Shown: positions 33,153-44,289, counted from the first letter of the stretch. The stretch is 64,000 bases of DNA from Alviniconcha marisindica (GCA_018857735.1 JABMCL010002744.1:1-64000); one strand, 5' to 3'. Numbers and translations: made by a program. Notes: generated by a model from the sequence alone, not told the origin.

Positions 33153-34410
33153 GCTTCTAACACACGCGTGTGTGTGTTTGTCCACACCCATGACAAAACT
33201 CCTCCGGCAAAAAGATCAAACGCTTCCAACAAACTGAATCACGCTGCGGCCGAAAATAGCCTCCACTTGTGAAGAACTCTCTCAAGTGCACTAACACGCA
33301 CTTGAATACCAGCACCAACTTGCTTTTACACCAGGGCATCTCAGCGTTACTAACCGTTAGCACACCTCTTCAGCTCTAAAGTTATTTCGCCATGAAAGCG
33401 GTGGCAAAATTTGAATACACTGTGTACAAAACTATTATGCCTGCCAAGCCATATAATAAAAACCATGTTGAACAAGCTTGACGTCGGAAGGCAGTGATCG
33501 ATCGACCGGCACTCGAAAATGGTTGCATGAATACTACGCGCCGAGTGTAGGTGCATGAAAATATAGGGCATAATTATGTATGCCAAGGTCACCCCAAGCG
33601 ACATAGAGGGTAAAACTCAAATGAGGTTACATATTATGTATTAAGTTCGCGAGACCCCGCTTAAATCGTTAATGTTCCAACCATCTAGCGTACACATATC
33701 GCAAGACCCCGTTTAAATCGATACAGTTTTTGCTGAGTGAGAAAATACGTCAACTCTCAACCATATATATATCGTCTGTCTCGCCTCTTGGTGACCTAGA
33801 TTTCTTTACATAAGCCACACGACTTTCCTTCACAAGCATGGACAAAAGAGGATTTAAGCTCCCTTACAGACGAGAGAGGGGAGTTTGGGCGTGAGGGAAA
33901 GGTCACGTATTAAGTTAAGACAGCAAAGCGCCTACAACACGAGTTCCCTTTTCGCGTTCCAATACGTCAGTCGTAACTCTTCGGAGACAACCCGGCGTTA
34001 AACAAGTCCGACAAACAACAAGCATTTCAGAGCAGCCAGGCTGCCAAACACCTATCCGTTTCACTTAACTGCAAAATAAATGTCCGTTTATCTCGCCTTT
34101 CGCTGACCCCGGCTCACCCTGTCCTGGTTTGACTGACGAAATTGAAACGTTCCCTCTCACCCTAAACTCCTCTCGGTCTCTCCCGAACATCAGACACGTA
34201 TCACTACGTGTAACCCGGTACCGAAGGGAATTTGCAGAACTGACACGAGTCTGTTTTGTTTAATATGAGAACCTGTAATTTGCTGCGAGCCGAAGAGACT
34301 AGATGAACGCACGTCAGTAACGGGAAGCTGAATCAGCTCTATTTATACTGAAATCCAAATTGTAGTTCTCGAACAGTGTGTGCGGTTCCATTCCACATTA
34401 ATTTTATGCA
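33151..34410. other. Longest low-repeat stretch (about 1.25 kb)
   Basis: No gene, SINE or microsatellite. CGAGACCCCGCTTAAATCG and a near copy at 33,650-33,720 form a small duplication. This is the best place in the window to look for conserved intronic regulation by comparison. Confidence 0.4.
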
Positions 34411-34414
34411 AGCT

Positions 34415-34441
34415 GTGTGTGTGTGCGTGTGTGCGTGCGTG

Positions 34442-34519
<78 letters not shown>
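34415..34519. repeat. (GT)n microsatellite
   Basis: About 50 GT units with GCGT interruptions. Confidence 0.97.
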
Positions 34520-34599
34520 ATCCATAGTAATGAAACAAATTTGGTTGCAACAGGTTCAGCGGTTCAGAAAATATCATCCGGAAAAAAAAACATTAACTG

Positions 34600-34980
34600 A
34601 ACTTCGAAATCTTCGCTGTGACGCTGACCTTGAACACATCAATCCAGTATTTTAACTGAACACTTCGGCTTATGACTATCTACTTACTATCAAAGTCTGG
34701 CCGCAAAAGGATCAGAAAGTTCAGAAGAGATGGTCGAAACAGTCACATTTTCCATATATATATATATATATAAATTATAAGCCATCACTATGATCCTGAC
34801 CTTGAAGATACCATCTCACGTTTTCGCACGGCACTCCGGCTCTTGATGACGCACTACCACACCAAATTTAGATATAAAAGGTCGAAAGGCTCAGAAGTTA
34901 GCTTCTGAACAAAGCCCGGACACACTGAAAGACGGACAGAAAGACAGACTAGACGGACAGAATCACAGACAGTGATTTTG
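34600..34980. repeat. Decayed interspersed repeat with (GACGGACA)n end
   Basis: Two loosely similar halves with TGACCTTGAA, ACCAAATTTAGATATAAAAG and GGTCGAAAGGCTCAGAAG, ending GACGGACAGAAAGACAGACT. This layout is seen in an abundant invertebrate repeat type; assignment is tentative. Confidence 0.35.
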
Positions 34981-35520
34981 GTATACAGCCTGTAAGCGCA
35001 ACAAAATTATCCAAACACCCCCATAAAAGGCGATGTTGACGATGCTGAAGTCGTAAGACCCCAAAAGGACAGACTGACTATGGAGTTCAACATTTGTGCG
35101 GTTCCGAATTACCAGTGTATGTCTGTGACCTGTCTGTGACCCCTCTGTCGGCACTGTGACATCTATCATTATCTATCCCAGCCCAGGCTAACGCTATCCT
35201 GCCGCCTGCACTCGCTCTACTTATGCAATTTGTCCCAACCGTCTGTCACTCACTGGAGTGCCAGCAAAGGTCAGTCTCTGATGACAAACTGCCCACAGGT
35301 TCTGCCATCAGAGTTTATTTGCTCCTCCCATGGGAATGGGGAAAAGGATACATGTTGTACGTATGATTCTGGAAAGTACAGATCTGCACGATAACTTGCC
35401 CCTCCTTCCTCTCTCTCTCTCTTCCTCTCTCTCTCTCCCTCTCTCTGGCCAAAGTACAGTAGCAGGCTAACCATTGTGTATGGAGGCAATATCACTCTCA
35501 CGTCCTAACTCATAACCAGT
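34981..35520. other. Unique non-coding stretch with short (CT)n
   Basis: A CT-rich patch at 35,410-35,447. No gene. Confidence 0.4.
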
Positions 35521-35523
35521 CAT

Positions 35524-35546
35524 CACACACACACACACACACACAC

Positions 35547-35578
<32 letters not shown>

Positions 35579-35612
35579 GCGCGCGCGCGCACGCACGGAC
35601 ACAAACACACAA
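35524..35612. repeat. (CA)n with (GC)n
   Basis: CA arrays then GCGCGCGCGCAC. Confidence 0.95.
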
Positions 35613-36105
35613 AGAGTTGCATACACACATTATCAATGTAAATTCAACGACAAAAAACAACAACAAAAACCACACAGAACAAGCAGACGAAACAGTCGGA
35701 CAAAAGCGACTGCCACACCAGACAATCTGGTACACGGCCTGGGACAGTGTCTGTTCTGTGCTCAAGTCAACAGAACACACCTGTCATCCTCCAGGCTCCC
35801 AGCCTCCATCCCTACCTGTCCTGTTTGCAGTGCCCCCCCCCCCCGCCCCCCCCCCTCCACCTGTCAACAACGAAGGCTGCTATTGGATCACTATATTAGC
35901 CATGTTCGTCGACTTAATGGCTGGCAACAGATGCCGCACTATATGGCAAACTGACTAGGGACTAGAGAAGAAAACCGCACCGTAGCAACAAAACAACCAC
36001 CACAAAGAGGACTTTGACACATTCTTGCCCGATAAATGACGACAGATCGACGATAACACAAACAGCTAAATTTCGGTTAATAGATACATACATACATAAT
36101 ACATG
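35613..36105. other. Unique non-coding stretch
   Basis: C-run near 35832-35855. No gene. Confidence 0.4.
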
Positions 36106-36238
36106 TATGCGATTGTGTTTGGCTTTTGTTCCTTGGCTCCTAGGTTATACATATATATATATATTATAACAAAGGCGCGATTGTGTTTAGCTTTTGTTCC
36201 TTGGCTGCTAGGTTATACATATATAATAACAAAGGTGA
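36106..36238. repeat. Tandem duplication, ~66 bp, 2 copies
   Basis: GCGATTGTGTTTGGCTTTTG, TTCCTTGGCTCCTAGGTTAT, then AT-rich and AACAAAGG, repeated once. Confidence 0.9.
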
Positions 36239-36720
36239 AATCCGATTTAGTTTCCACGTATCAGCGAGTGTTGAGGAGCTTGAGAAGCCACCCGCCAGAA
36301 CAAAGCCAAGACAGCTCCAAGCCATCGATCGGTAGCGGAGAGAGGCGAAGCAACAGCCACTGGTCGACCTCTAAGGTCTACCACGAGTCATGGAGACTGG
36401 GCCACGATCAATCAGACAGCATGCATACAGCGGAAACCCTTCTACAAATTCCACAGTTTGTCTAATATCACCTTGCTGTGAACAAACATCAAACAAGCCA
36501 TTGATTTGACCCTTCCACAAAACCTGGTCGGTGGATATATCTATGAGAGCTGATACGCAGGTTTTCCCAGGAATGCCGATACAACAAAATGTGACACAAA
36601 TCTGACTGCAAGCGGTCTGGAACTAGATCAAAACACAGTCTGTCACATTCACTTCCAGAAAATGCTGGGTAAGCTGTCGGATTTCATCTGTATCATCGTT
36701 TGTTAGTGTATTATCTGTCT
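36239..36720. other. Unique non-coding stretch
   Basis: Nothing recognised. Confidence 0.4.
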
Positions 36721-36725
36721 GTTGC

Positions 36726-37010
36726 GGAGCGGAGATGGCTCAGCGACAGACTCGTGGTCGAAAGGTCTCGGGTTTGAGTCCCGACAGGAGCGGCGGGAGA
36801 ATTTTGTCCTCCAGTCAACTTTCTGTGCTGACTTTTATTTTGGTATCCGTTCCACCTCCCGTGTTACCACAGCAGCGCGTAAAAGATCCCGGTCATTCTG
36901 CCAAGGTTCTGTTTATTGAAATGTCTGTCAATGTGGTTTTTGTCATGAGCTGTTTGTACTGCGCAGTGAGTTTAACTCGGATTAGAGAATGGCGCTTCGT
37001 AAGAATGATC
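36726..37010 (+). mobile_element. SINE D, copy 2
   Basis: GGAGCGGAGATGGCTCAGCG head, box B-like GGTTTGAGTCCC, GAGCGGCGGGAGAATTTTG, GGTATCCGTTCCACC, TTACCACAGCAGCGCGTAAA. A shortened 3' part follows: GCGCAGTGAGTTTAACTCGG and GAGAATGGCGCTTC. The middle region present in copy 1 is missing. Confidence 0.82.
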
Positions 37011-37246
37011 TAGTATTAGTAGCAGTATTTATTACTTTAGTGCATGTAGACAGTAGTCATGACCTGTCCACTTACCCAACACAACGCAGAACAGAAAACA
37101 AAAGCACACCAGTCTAGCCCTATGGCAATGAATGCTAAGATGGAAGTGATACCCTGCTCAAGAACCCCAGCTAAAGTGTGATACATATAAATATATAATA
37201 CGTAATCCAAGCAGGCCGGTGAGGTTGGACCATACATGATACAGCA

Positions 37247-37596
37247 AACAGTGTAGTGTCCCAGGCTGGGCAGAACAACACAGGAGCTGTCCCCAAGCAA
37301 GACGCGGGCTGGGTGAAAGCAGCAGAAGCAATACAGCAATGTAGTGTCCCTAGCTGGGCAGAACAACACAAGAGCTGTCCCCAAGCAAGACGCGGGCTGG
37401 GTGAAAGCAGCAGAAGCAATACAGCAATGTAGTGTCCCAGGCTGGGCAGAACAACACAGGAGCTGTCCCCAAGCAAGACGCGGGCTGGGTGAAAGCAGCA
37501 GAAGCAATACAGCAATGTAGTGTCCCAGGCCGGGCAGAACAACACAGGAGCTGTCCCCAAGCAAGACGCGGGCTGGGTGAAAGCAGCAGAAGCAAC
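37247..37596. repeat. Minisatellite, exactly 88-bp unit, 4 copies
   Basis: Unit GTGTCCCAGGCTGGGCAGAA, CAACACAGGAGCTGTCCCCA, AGCAAGACGCGGGCTGGGTG, AAAGCAGCAGAAGCAATACA. Anchors at 37263, 37351, 37439 and 37527. Copies are almost identical. 88 is not a multiple of three, so frames that run through it are not protein repeats. Confidence 0.97.
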
Positions 37597-37825
37597 CTTT
37601 CAGCTGTCCCAGCAGAGCCTGCAGGCTTGGAGATGAGGTAGGAGGATAGCGTGGTTTTCAATCCAGCGCTCCCGCCTTGCGCCCCGGGGCGGTGTGATAA
37701 GGAGCGAGCTGCCATCTACCTGGCTTGCTCCAGAGCTACACTCATCTTGATCAGGCTCCGTCACGTTACATCCGCGTTTAAGGACCGACCGCTTGGGGCC
37801 GTCGAAGGCCCAATACTCGTCCTAA

Positions 37826-38074
37826 GTAAGTAAGTAAGTAAACATGGTGCTTAACGTCCACAGAAACCATAAGGCTTATTAGGGACGGGGAGAAGGTGGG
37901 CGGCGATGGGAGCCATTTTAATGTTTCATAACTGTGAGGGACAAAGTCACAAAACAGTGTCCACAGACCACAACTTTTGAAGAGAAAGCAGAGCCCAAGC
38001 GGATTCGAACCGAGGCCCCTCCGCTTACCAGCCCAACGCCCTACCTATACCGCTAGGCCAAACCGGCTCACACA
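37826..38074 (-). mobile_element. SINE A with internal deletion, 8-bp TSD
   Basis: (TTAC)4 tail, hairpin module, then a jump from GGGGAGAAGG to GTGGGCGGCGATGGGAGCCA (the C-rich and CTATCGCTACACTG blocks are lost), body and tRNA-like head. CGTCCTAA at 37818-37825 and 38075-38082. Confidence 0.88.
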
Positions 38075-38094
38075 CGTCCTAACCATGGACAGGC

Positions 38095-38095
<1 letters not shown>

Positions 38096-38157
<62 letters not shown>
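38096..38157. repeat. (CA)n microsatellite
   Basis: About 30 CA units. Confidence 0.97.
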
Positions 38158-38159
<2 letters not shown>

Positions 38160-38619
38160 GCCATGTTCCTAGCCTTGGGCACTAGAGCTAGCTAGCACTT
38201 AAGGCATGTCTGCAGGCAAATTCAAGCATATAGTTATATAGATCACTGGATGCCTAAATTTCAAGCATATATTTTATATAGATCACTGGATGCCTAGCTT
38301 ACAGTCACCACACATCTTGGGCACTTAATGCACTTAGCGAACACTTAGTGCCTTGGGCACTTAGCACTTGAGGCAAGTCTGCAGTCAAACTCCAACTTGG
38401 AGTCCAAGCACTGGTTTTGGGCCCTTGCAGCACTTGAGGCAAGTCAGCATGCAGGCAGACCCTAAGCATCGGTTTACACCCTTCCTCCAAAGGATCCTTC
38501 CTGGGGCGTCCAAAGACTTTTTTCAAGGGAAAATCTTTGGGGTGCCAGAATGCAAGTCCTGGAGTCTGGTCTGCAGGTTGTGCTGAGCGCTCAAATGACA
38601 CCACCGGTTTACATTGACT
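38158..38619. other. Non-coding stretch with short repeats
   Basis: TATATAGATCACTGGATGCC occurs twice near 38,230-38,295, and GGCACTTAG/GCACTTGAGGCAAGTC phrases recur to 38,450. GGTTTACACCCTTCCTCC resembles family F. No gene. Confidence 0.5.
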
Positions 38620-38630
38620 GTTCCCACTGC

Positions 38631-38956
38631 AAGTAAGTAAACATGGTGCTTAACGTCCACAGAAACCACAAAGATTATTAGGGACGGGGAGAAATGGGGC
38701 GAAGGGGGTATGGCGGTGGGGAGAGAGGGAGATTATATATACCTATCGCTACACTGTCACCACCAGAATGACTTCTGCATTAAGGTGGACAGCGATGAGA
38801 GCCATTTTAATGTTTCATAATTGTGAGCAATAGAGTCACAAGGCAGTGTCCACACACCACAACTTTTGAAGAGAAAGGAGAGCCGAAGCGGATTCGAACC
38901 GAGGTCCCTCTGCTCACCAGCCTAACGCCTTACCGCTAGGCCAAACCGGCTCACCA
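38631..38956 (-). mobile_element. SINE A, full-length, 11-bp TSD
   Basis: Tail AAGTAAGTAAACATGGTGCT, module, C-rich/CTATCGCTACACTGTCACC block, body, and head with box B GGTTCGAATCC and box A TGGCCTAGCGG in reverse. GTTCCCACTGC at 38620-38630 and GTTCCTACTGC at 38957-38967. Confidence 0.92.
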
Positions 38957-39340
38957 GTTCCTACTGCTTCTTCCCCGAGTCATTTAACATCACAGCGCGG
39001 GCCGTATCCCCTCCCCCCCCCCCTCCCCCCACCACTACCACCCCTTCACCTCAAGGTGGCGGAGAGGACTCAGTGCCAAGACCTTCGCATGAGACGAAAG
39101 CCCCAGTCCTACGTGCTTACTAACGGCAACGAAAAAGTAGTGTTGTTCCAGAAATTCCGCCAATAACATTAGGCGTTTACCCAGGATACGTACAGCGCTC
39201 TGCTGGCTTTCCTCCTGGAAAACTGACACTGAAAATTCCCAGGGGACAACGATAGCAATAAACTGATGGGCTGGTCATTTTGCACCCACCGGGTATATTG
39301 ATGTCGTTGTTGTCGGGCGTCAGCGGATCTTTGGGCAGTA
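38957..39340. other. Unique non-coding stretch
   Basis: C-run near 39010-39030. No gene. Confidence 0.4.
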
Positions 39341-39740
39341 TTCATGTACCGAATTGTTATTGCTAAGTGTTTCTGGATAGTGTTATATGCATACATGTAT
39401 GCATTGAAATTACGCGGTTTCCCAGTGTCCCTTTCGAGAGTTCTCGAGTATCGAACTGCTATTGCCACGCTGTATCTTTCTATAATAGCGCTCATGTGGC
39501 GTTTGGACATTACTCAAGTATCGAGCTGCCACTGCCGTGTGTCACTTTGGACAGATGCCAAACATCGAACTGTTTTTGTCACGCGTCTGCTATTTTCAGT
39601 ACTGGCTTTGAAAGTGTTCCTAACGGTTATTCCTTGCGTCTGTGGATAGCGCTGAGGTACCTTAACTTCTATTGCCAACTATGATTGTGCTTAAATGTCT
39701 CGAACTGCCGTCAAAAATCTGGAACAAGAATTACTGCTTC
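39341..39740. repeat. Very decayed minisatellite
   Basis: GTAYCGAAYTGYTATTGCCA-like phrases recur about every 45-70 bases (39348, 39449, 39519, 39563, 39657, 39700), with a further hit at 40107 beyond the foldback element, so the foldback probably landed inside this array. Confidence 0.55.
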
Positions 39741-39772
39741 TGCTAGCGTTCTAAATCAAGATCCTAAACACA

Positions 39773-40099
39773 TAAAAGGTTCAAAAGAACGCCTATTTTT
39801 TAGAACACAAACGCACAATCGGCAAATTTTGGGGGTAATCTCCTTTGTTAAGCTACAAAACAACACTTAAACAACAACTGAACGGTGAAAACCGATGAAA
39901 ATATGAGAAGCGAAATAACTTATCTCGAAATACCTTAGACAACTTATTTCGCTTCGCTTCTCATCTAGTTTTTTCCTCGTTTTTCACCGTTTAATTGTTG
40001 TTCAAGCGTTGTTTTGTAGCTTGACAAAGAAGATTACCCCGAAAATTTGCAGACTGTGTGTTTGTGTCGTAATAAATAAGCCTTCTTTTGAACCTTTTA
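39773..40099. mobile_element. Foldback element with ~150-bp inverted arms
   Basis: Left arm starts TAAAAGGTTCAAAAGAA and right arm ends TTCTTTTGAACCTTTTA. Inside, GGCAAATTTTGGGGGTAATC pairs with the reverse of GATTACCCCGAAAATTTGCA. CAAGCTACAAAACAAC, AACGGTGAAAAAC and GAGAAGCGAAATAA also pair. Arms match at roughly 85% with a loop of about 25 bases. No frame. Outer TA at both ends would suit a Tc1/mariner-type MITE. Confidence 0.8.
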
Positions 40100-40109
40100 A
40101 GCGTTCAGA

Positions 40110-40600
40110 TATCGATCTGCCATCCCCACAAGTGCCTCTTTGCACTGCACACCCATGACCCATTTTCCACTGAATGCGTGTCGTGGAGGATGGGATTTAA
40201 TGCAACAGCCGAAGGCTATGACATAAACGTAAGCTGGTCGAGCGCTGTTTCTCGAAACAAAATCAGACAAGTGTAAAATTGTGCGTGCATGTATGGCTTG
40301 TGTTTTGACGCGCTGAAGACCCGTAACATATTACTATTGATATCTATATATCTCTTTCATGAATAAAACATGTTACGTTGATACCAAAGACCTATAAATC
40401 AATCCAGTTTTACTGCTCACAACAATTTCTACAGCGCAAAACTTCGAGTGGTGACTGCTGTATTTTTATAAGTCGCTGTCCGTCTGCCTTATTTTCCAGC
40501 GTAAATTAAAGTAACTTTCTCAAGGGAAAGACAGCAGCGACGTGGTCGCGCTACCTTGCTTGTACAAAAATCAATATTCTTCATATAGATCTATATATAT
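40110..40600. other. Unique non-coding stretch
   Basis: Nothing recognised. Confidence 0.4.
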
Positions 40601-40613
40601 AATATTCACGTAT

Positions 40614-40651
40614 TCTGTGGACGTTAAGCACCATGTTTACTTACTTAGTTG
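40614..40651 (+). mobile_element. Solo tail module, 38 bases, 9-bp TSD
   Basis: Only TCTGTGGACGTTAAGCACCA, TGTTTACTTACTTAGTTG is inserted. TTCACGTAT flanks it at 40605-40613 and 40652-40660. The hairpin's left half is missing, so this is the shortest insertion seen. Confidence 0.88.
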
Positions 40652-40796
40652 TTCACGTATAATTAGCTGCTAGGACGTGCGTGTGCGGAGGGGGGGAGGG
40701 GGAGGGGGGGTTATGGGATAACTAGATGGTGACTGTCTCCTGTCAAGTGTGACCACGTCTAGGCTATAAAATGCATAACGCTTAACAATCACTCTT

Positions 40797-40850
40797 CCCG
40801 TCCCTAATAAGCCGTACGGTTTCTGTGGACGTTAAGCACCATGTTTACTT
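40797..40850 (+). mobile_element. Solo tail module, 54 bases, 12-bp TSD
   Basis: CCCGTCCCTAATAAGCCGTA, CGGTTTCTGTGGACGTTAAG, CACCATGTTTACTT. Perfect ACAATCACTCTT at 40785-40796 and 40851-40862. Confidence 0.93.
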
Positions 40851-40862
40851 ACAATCACTCTT

Positions 40863-41690
40863 GGTTTTCTTTACTGACAAACAGTGGTAAAATGGTAATG
40901 ATGTGCACTTTTGCGTTGAAACGCGTAAAACGTTCCAAATCATTGCAAACCTGAATGTACAAGATTACATATAAATGTACACACCCAGAAACTGTCTTTA
41001 CGACTAACGTGAAGTCTCTACCAATTAATGATTTTAACATCACTCCTCGCATGGAACTGTTTGACAAGGCCACAAAAGACTGCGATTTCTTCTCTTCTTT
41101 CCGGCAGACCTACCAGTGGCCCTTTCACTGTCATCCGGCTTTGGTTTCAAGTGATTCACCGACGGGACTGGGGTCAGGTGGAGAGACAGATTGCCCCCTT
41201 TGATGTCGCCACACTCACCTTGACGACGTTCCCCTGCACTGACGGTTACTGCCAGTCGTCTGCTTCGACGGCAAACGTCTCCTTGGCTATTCTCCGCTTC
41301 CTGCTGTGTGTGTGTGTGTGTGTGGTGGAGTGGGGGGGGGGAAGGGGTGGGGGTTAAGTGCGTGCTCCCTCCCCCACACCATCCTACACATACTTTTTTC
41401 CTCCCAAGTCAACCACCACTCCCTACCCCTTCCAACCCAGCAACCATTGCCTTCGCTCTTTCCAAATTCTGCAGCAAATTATAGACATCCCCCCCCCCCC
41501 CCCCCCCCCACACCATTTTCAGGACAAAATCAGCTGCAGCTGCAAGGTTCCTAACGCGCCGTCGCTTCATACAACTTCAAAAGACAGCAGGAGAAAGAAA
41601 GAAAAGAAGAAAAAAAGAAGACAGCATCGGTGTTTGTCTTTGTCTTTTACGCGACTGAAAGAGCACGCATTCCTCATGGTAAATGACAAC
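40863..41690. other. Unique non-coding stretch
   Basis: Short (GT)n at 41,308-41,326 and a C-run at about 41,491-41,509. No gene recognised. Confidence 0.4.
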
Positions 41691-41704
41691 TGGTTTAACA
41701 GTAA

Positions 41705-41763
41705 CAGTAGTAATAACTTGGTGTTTTAGGCCCAGTCAACCATTGCGGTTATATCAGGGCGAA
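41705..41763 (-). mobile_element. Tail-module family H, solo, 10-bp TSD
   Basis: Reverse strand: GCCCTGATATAACCGCAATG, GTTGACTGGGCCTAAAACAC, CAAGTTATTAC. TTAACAGTAA at 41695-41704 and TTAACAGCAA at 41764-41773. Confidence 0.75.
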
Positions 41764-41773
41764 TTAACAGCAA

Positions 41774-42374
41774 TAAGAACAAAACAATCTTTCAATAAAC
41801 CTTTTAAAAGCTTTCGACACAAGCGACGGAGCCCAACGTCTCGTACAGCTACATCCCGAAACGATGGCGATGATGAGGATTATGGTGATGACAGTATGTA
41901 CACGGATGCCGACATACTTGTGTATCTCTAAAGACATGTCCCTCTAAAGACAGGCGTAGACACGTTGCATTGTGATTCCAATTCAGCACAACTTTCTTTT
42001 TTAAGATCCATAATATTTCAACTTCAGCAGGGGGAAAACAAACACACGCACGCACGCACGCACCACCACCACCCACCACCACCCAACAAAAACAACAACA
42101 ACAACAACAAAACAGGAAGTAAACGAACACGTAGACGTATACACGTCAACCATTGTGGAAGACAAATTTAGTCATCCTCATTCCGCATTCAGTCGTGACA
42201 AGCCAAGAAGACGAGCCTGTCAAGATCAAAGTACGACAAGGTTTCGATTGAGCGGCAAAAGCCTCGTGTAGTCGTTCCCTTTGATGTCTTGGTCAAACAC
42301 CAAGATTATCGCTCCTCGATAACTAAGCAGCGTGCAAACAAAGAGCCATACCGGCGTAGTGGTACCTTGTGCTT
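41774..42374. other. Unique non-coding stretch
   Basis: (CACG)n and (CCA)n patches at 42,045-42,085. No gene. Confidence 0.4.
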
Positions 42375-42391
42375 TGTGGTTTCTGCACTTA

Positions 42392-42560
42392 GGTAGGTAG
42401 TGTTGCTTAATGTCCTCAGATGTCAGTTGACATATTAGGGACAAGCTGAGACCAGTGCCGAAGCATGGTTCAGTATAGCTTTGCGTCCACGGAAACCAGA
42501 AGGCTCGATAGGACGGACAGCCCAGGACGGCCACCTCGACTCTACACAGCTCCTGAACTG
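42392..42560 (-). mobile_element. Retroposon family B, full-length, 17-bp TSD
   Basis: Tail GGTAGGTAG on the plus strand, module 2, module 1 and body to CTCCTGAACTG. TGTGGTTTCTGCACTTA at 42375-42391 and 42561-42577, the longest target duplication found. Confidence 0.93.
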
Positions 42561-42577
42561 TGTGGTTTCTGCACTTA

Positions 42578-43320
42578 TCGAGAGCGAGCGTATTCACTGG
42601 AGTTTTGTCATACAAAAATCCCTGTCAACGTGAGGCGGCGTCATGAATTATTCAAACAGCTGTTGTCATAAATTTGTGTGAAGTCAGGTCCTAGCTTCTA
42701 ACGCCGGGCAAAACGAGAGGAGATGGCGAAGACGAAAACGGGTGCAGCAGGGTACGGCTGGGGGATTTGGGGGTTTTGTGGAGTAGATTTTCTGGGTATT
42801 AGCAGAGCCAGCGAGGGCTGTCACAGCGTCAGCGTCACGGAAGGTGAAGCACCGTGACAAGGTTAGAACGACTCCTTTATTTCCACACCTGCGCAACAAC
42901 ATAAAAACTTGCACGTAAGCATCATGCCCCAGTAACCCCCCAATCCTGCCTCCTCGCAGGGCAAACAGATGTGATTGAATTTCATTTTCATCTTCAGCCA
43001 GTCGGAAATTTTGACGGAAGATTGCTTCATTTTGAAAGAGGTTTCAGTTAATGGATGTGACTGTCAGCCCCAGTGCAGCTGGGCGACAGGCTCGGTGTAT
43101 TCGCTTTCTATCACTTTGCTCGAAACACTATCCGACACTTCACAACTGTCTCAGTCTACACAGCATGAACACGAGCCTAGTGTAGTTCGTTCCTTGACGT
43201 TATTCACAGGGGCACTGAACAAGGTTGAATGGACTTGCCGTAGAAATTTACCTCCCCCCCCCCCCCTCCCCCCCTTTCAAATTACACATACAACGATGCG
43301 CACTTAGCATTTAAAATACC
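42578..43320. other. Unique non-coding stretch
   Basis: C-run at 43,252-43,275. No gene. Confidence 0.4.
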
Positions 43321-43387
43321 CCCCCCCCACACACACACACACACACATGGGATGGGTCCAGCAATGTCTGGTTGGTTGATGAGCAGA

Positions 43388-43465
<78 letters not shown>

Positions 43466-43480
43466 AGCTCGCACACACCA

Positions 43481-43534
<54 letters not shown>
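43321..43534. repeat. Poly-C/(CA)n, (GA)n, (CA)n arrays
   Basis: C-run and CA at 43321-43347, about 33 GA at 43395-43460, about 30 CA at 43472-43534. Confidence 0.95.
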
Positions 43535-43537
<3 letters not shown>

Positions 43538-44285
43538 CAGCTACCTGCCCTCCTGTGGAGAGGACAATAAATCAGCAGTCCGCACTATCACATCATCTTC
43601 CTCCTCGTCGTCTTCACCACCCTCAGCAAAGGAAAAGCAGCAAAGAGACTGCAAAGCGGCTATACTTTACAACAACCCTTGACACACGGCAGCAGCAACA
43701 GCAGCAATGTACCGGCACGGCCCAAGACCCGTGAAAGCCCCCACAGAGAAGAGAAGCCCCCACAGAAGGGAGGAGGATGCTGACAAGCTACAGCCGAGGA
43801 GGAGGAGGAGGAGGAGATGGAGCAGGCGCTGCGACGACACCTCGCTCTCACACATTAACCCCACGGATGCAGACACGCGGTGTTATCAACCAACTTCCGA
43901 ATCCATCACGCTTATCAGCCGCTCTGGGCCGCGAAACCTTCCACCCAGACTAATTTGGGAGGCGTGCGGGGGATCCATCTTCCATTGTCTAATAATGTTC
44001 CTCACCATTACGTCTGCTCGTACGTTACCGGGAACCATGTTTGACGCTGATCCTATCGAAAACAGCACAGCGGGGGAGCAGTTCACTCCAGTCGGAGCTG
44101 ATTGGAACCTCTGCCGCGCCGCCACATTGAAATTTATTACAGGGCGGGCTGGCATTTGAATTTATATTAAATCCCAAGCGAGGGTTGTAGTACCTGGTTG
44201 TGCTTCAAAGTGAATTCACTCTGCTTGCTTCGCTCGACGCGGATCTATCTAATCTTCGGCCGAACCAGTGAATGTATCGGCTTAA
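43535..44285. other. Unique non-coding stretch
   Basis: GCAGCAACAGCAGC and GAGGAGGAGG patches. The 43,880-44,160 segment is open on both strands but shows no domain or splice context, so it is left unannotated as a gene. Confidence 0.35.
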
Positions 44286-44287
44286 GG

Positions 44288-44289
<2 letters not shown>

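Noticed and set aside
37037..37564. 175-codon frame with LLLLSPSPRLAWGQLLCC-type repeats
   Set aside because: An 88-bp tandem repeat read in successive frames; the period is not a multiple of three and there is no promoter or splice context.
43886..44160. Segment open on both strands, possible exon
   Set aside because: No recognisable domain, no convincing splice sites in frame, and open frames of 90 codons are expected by chance in 64 kb.
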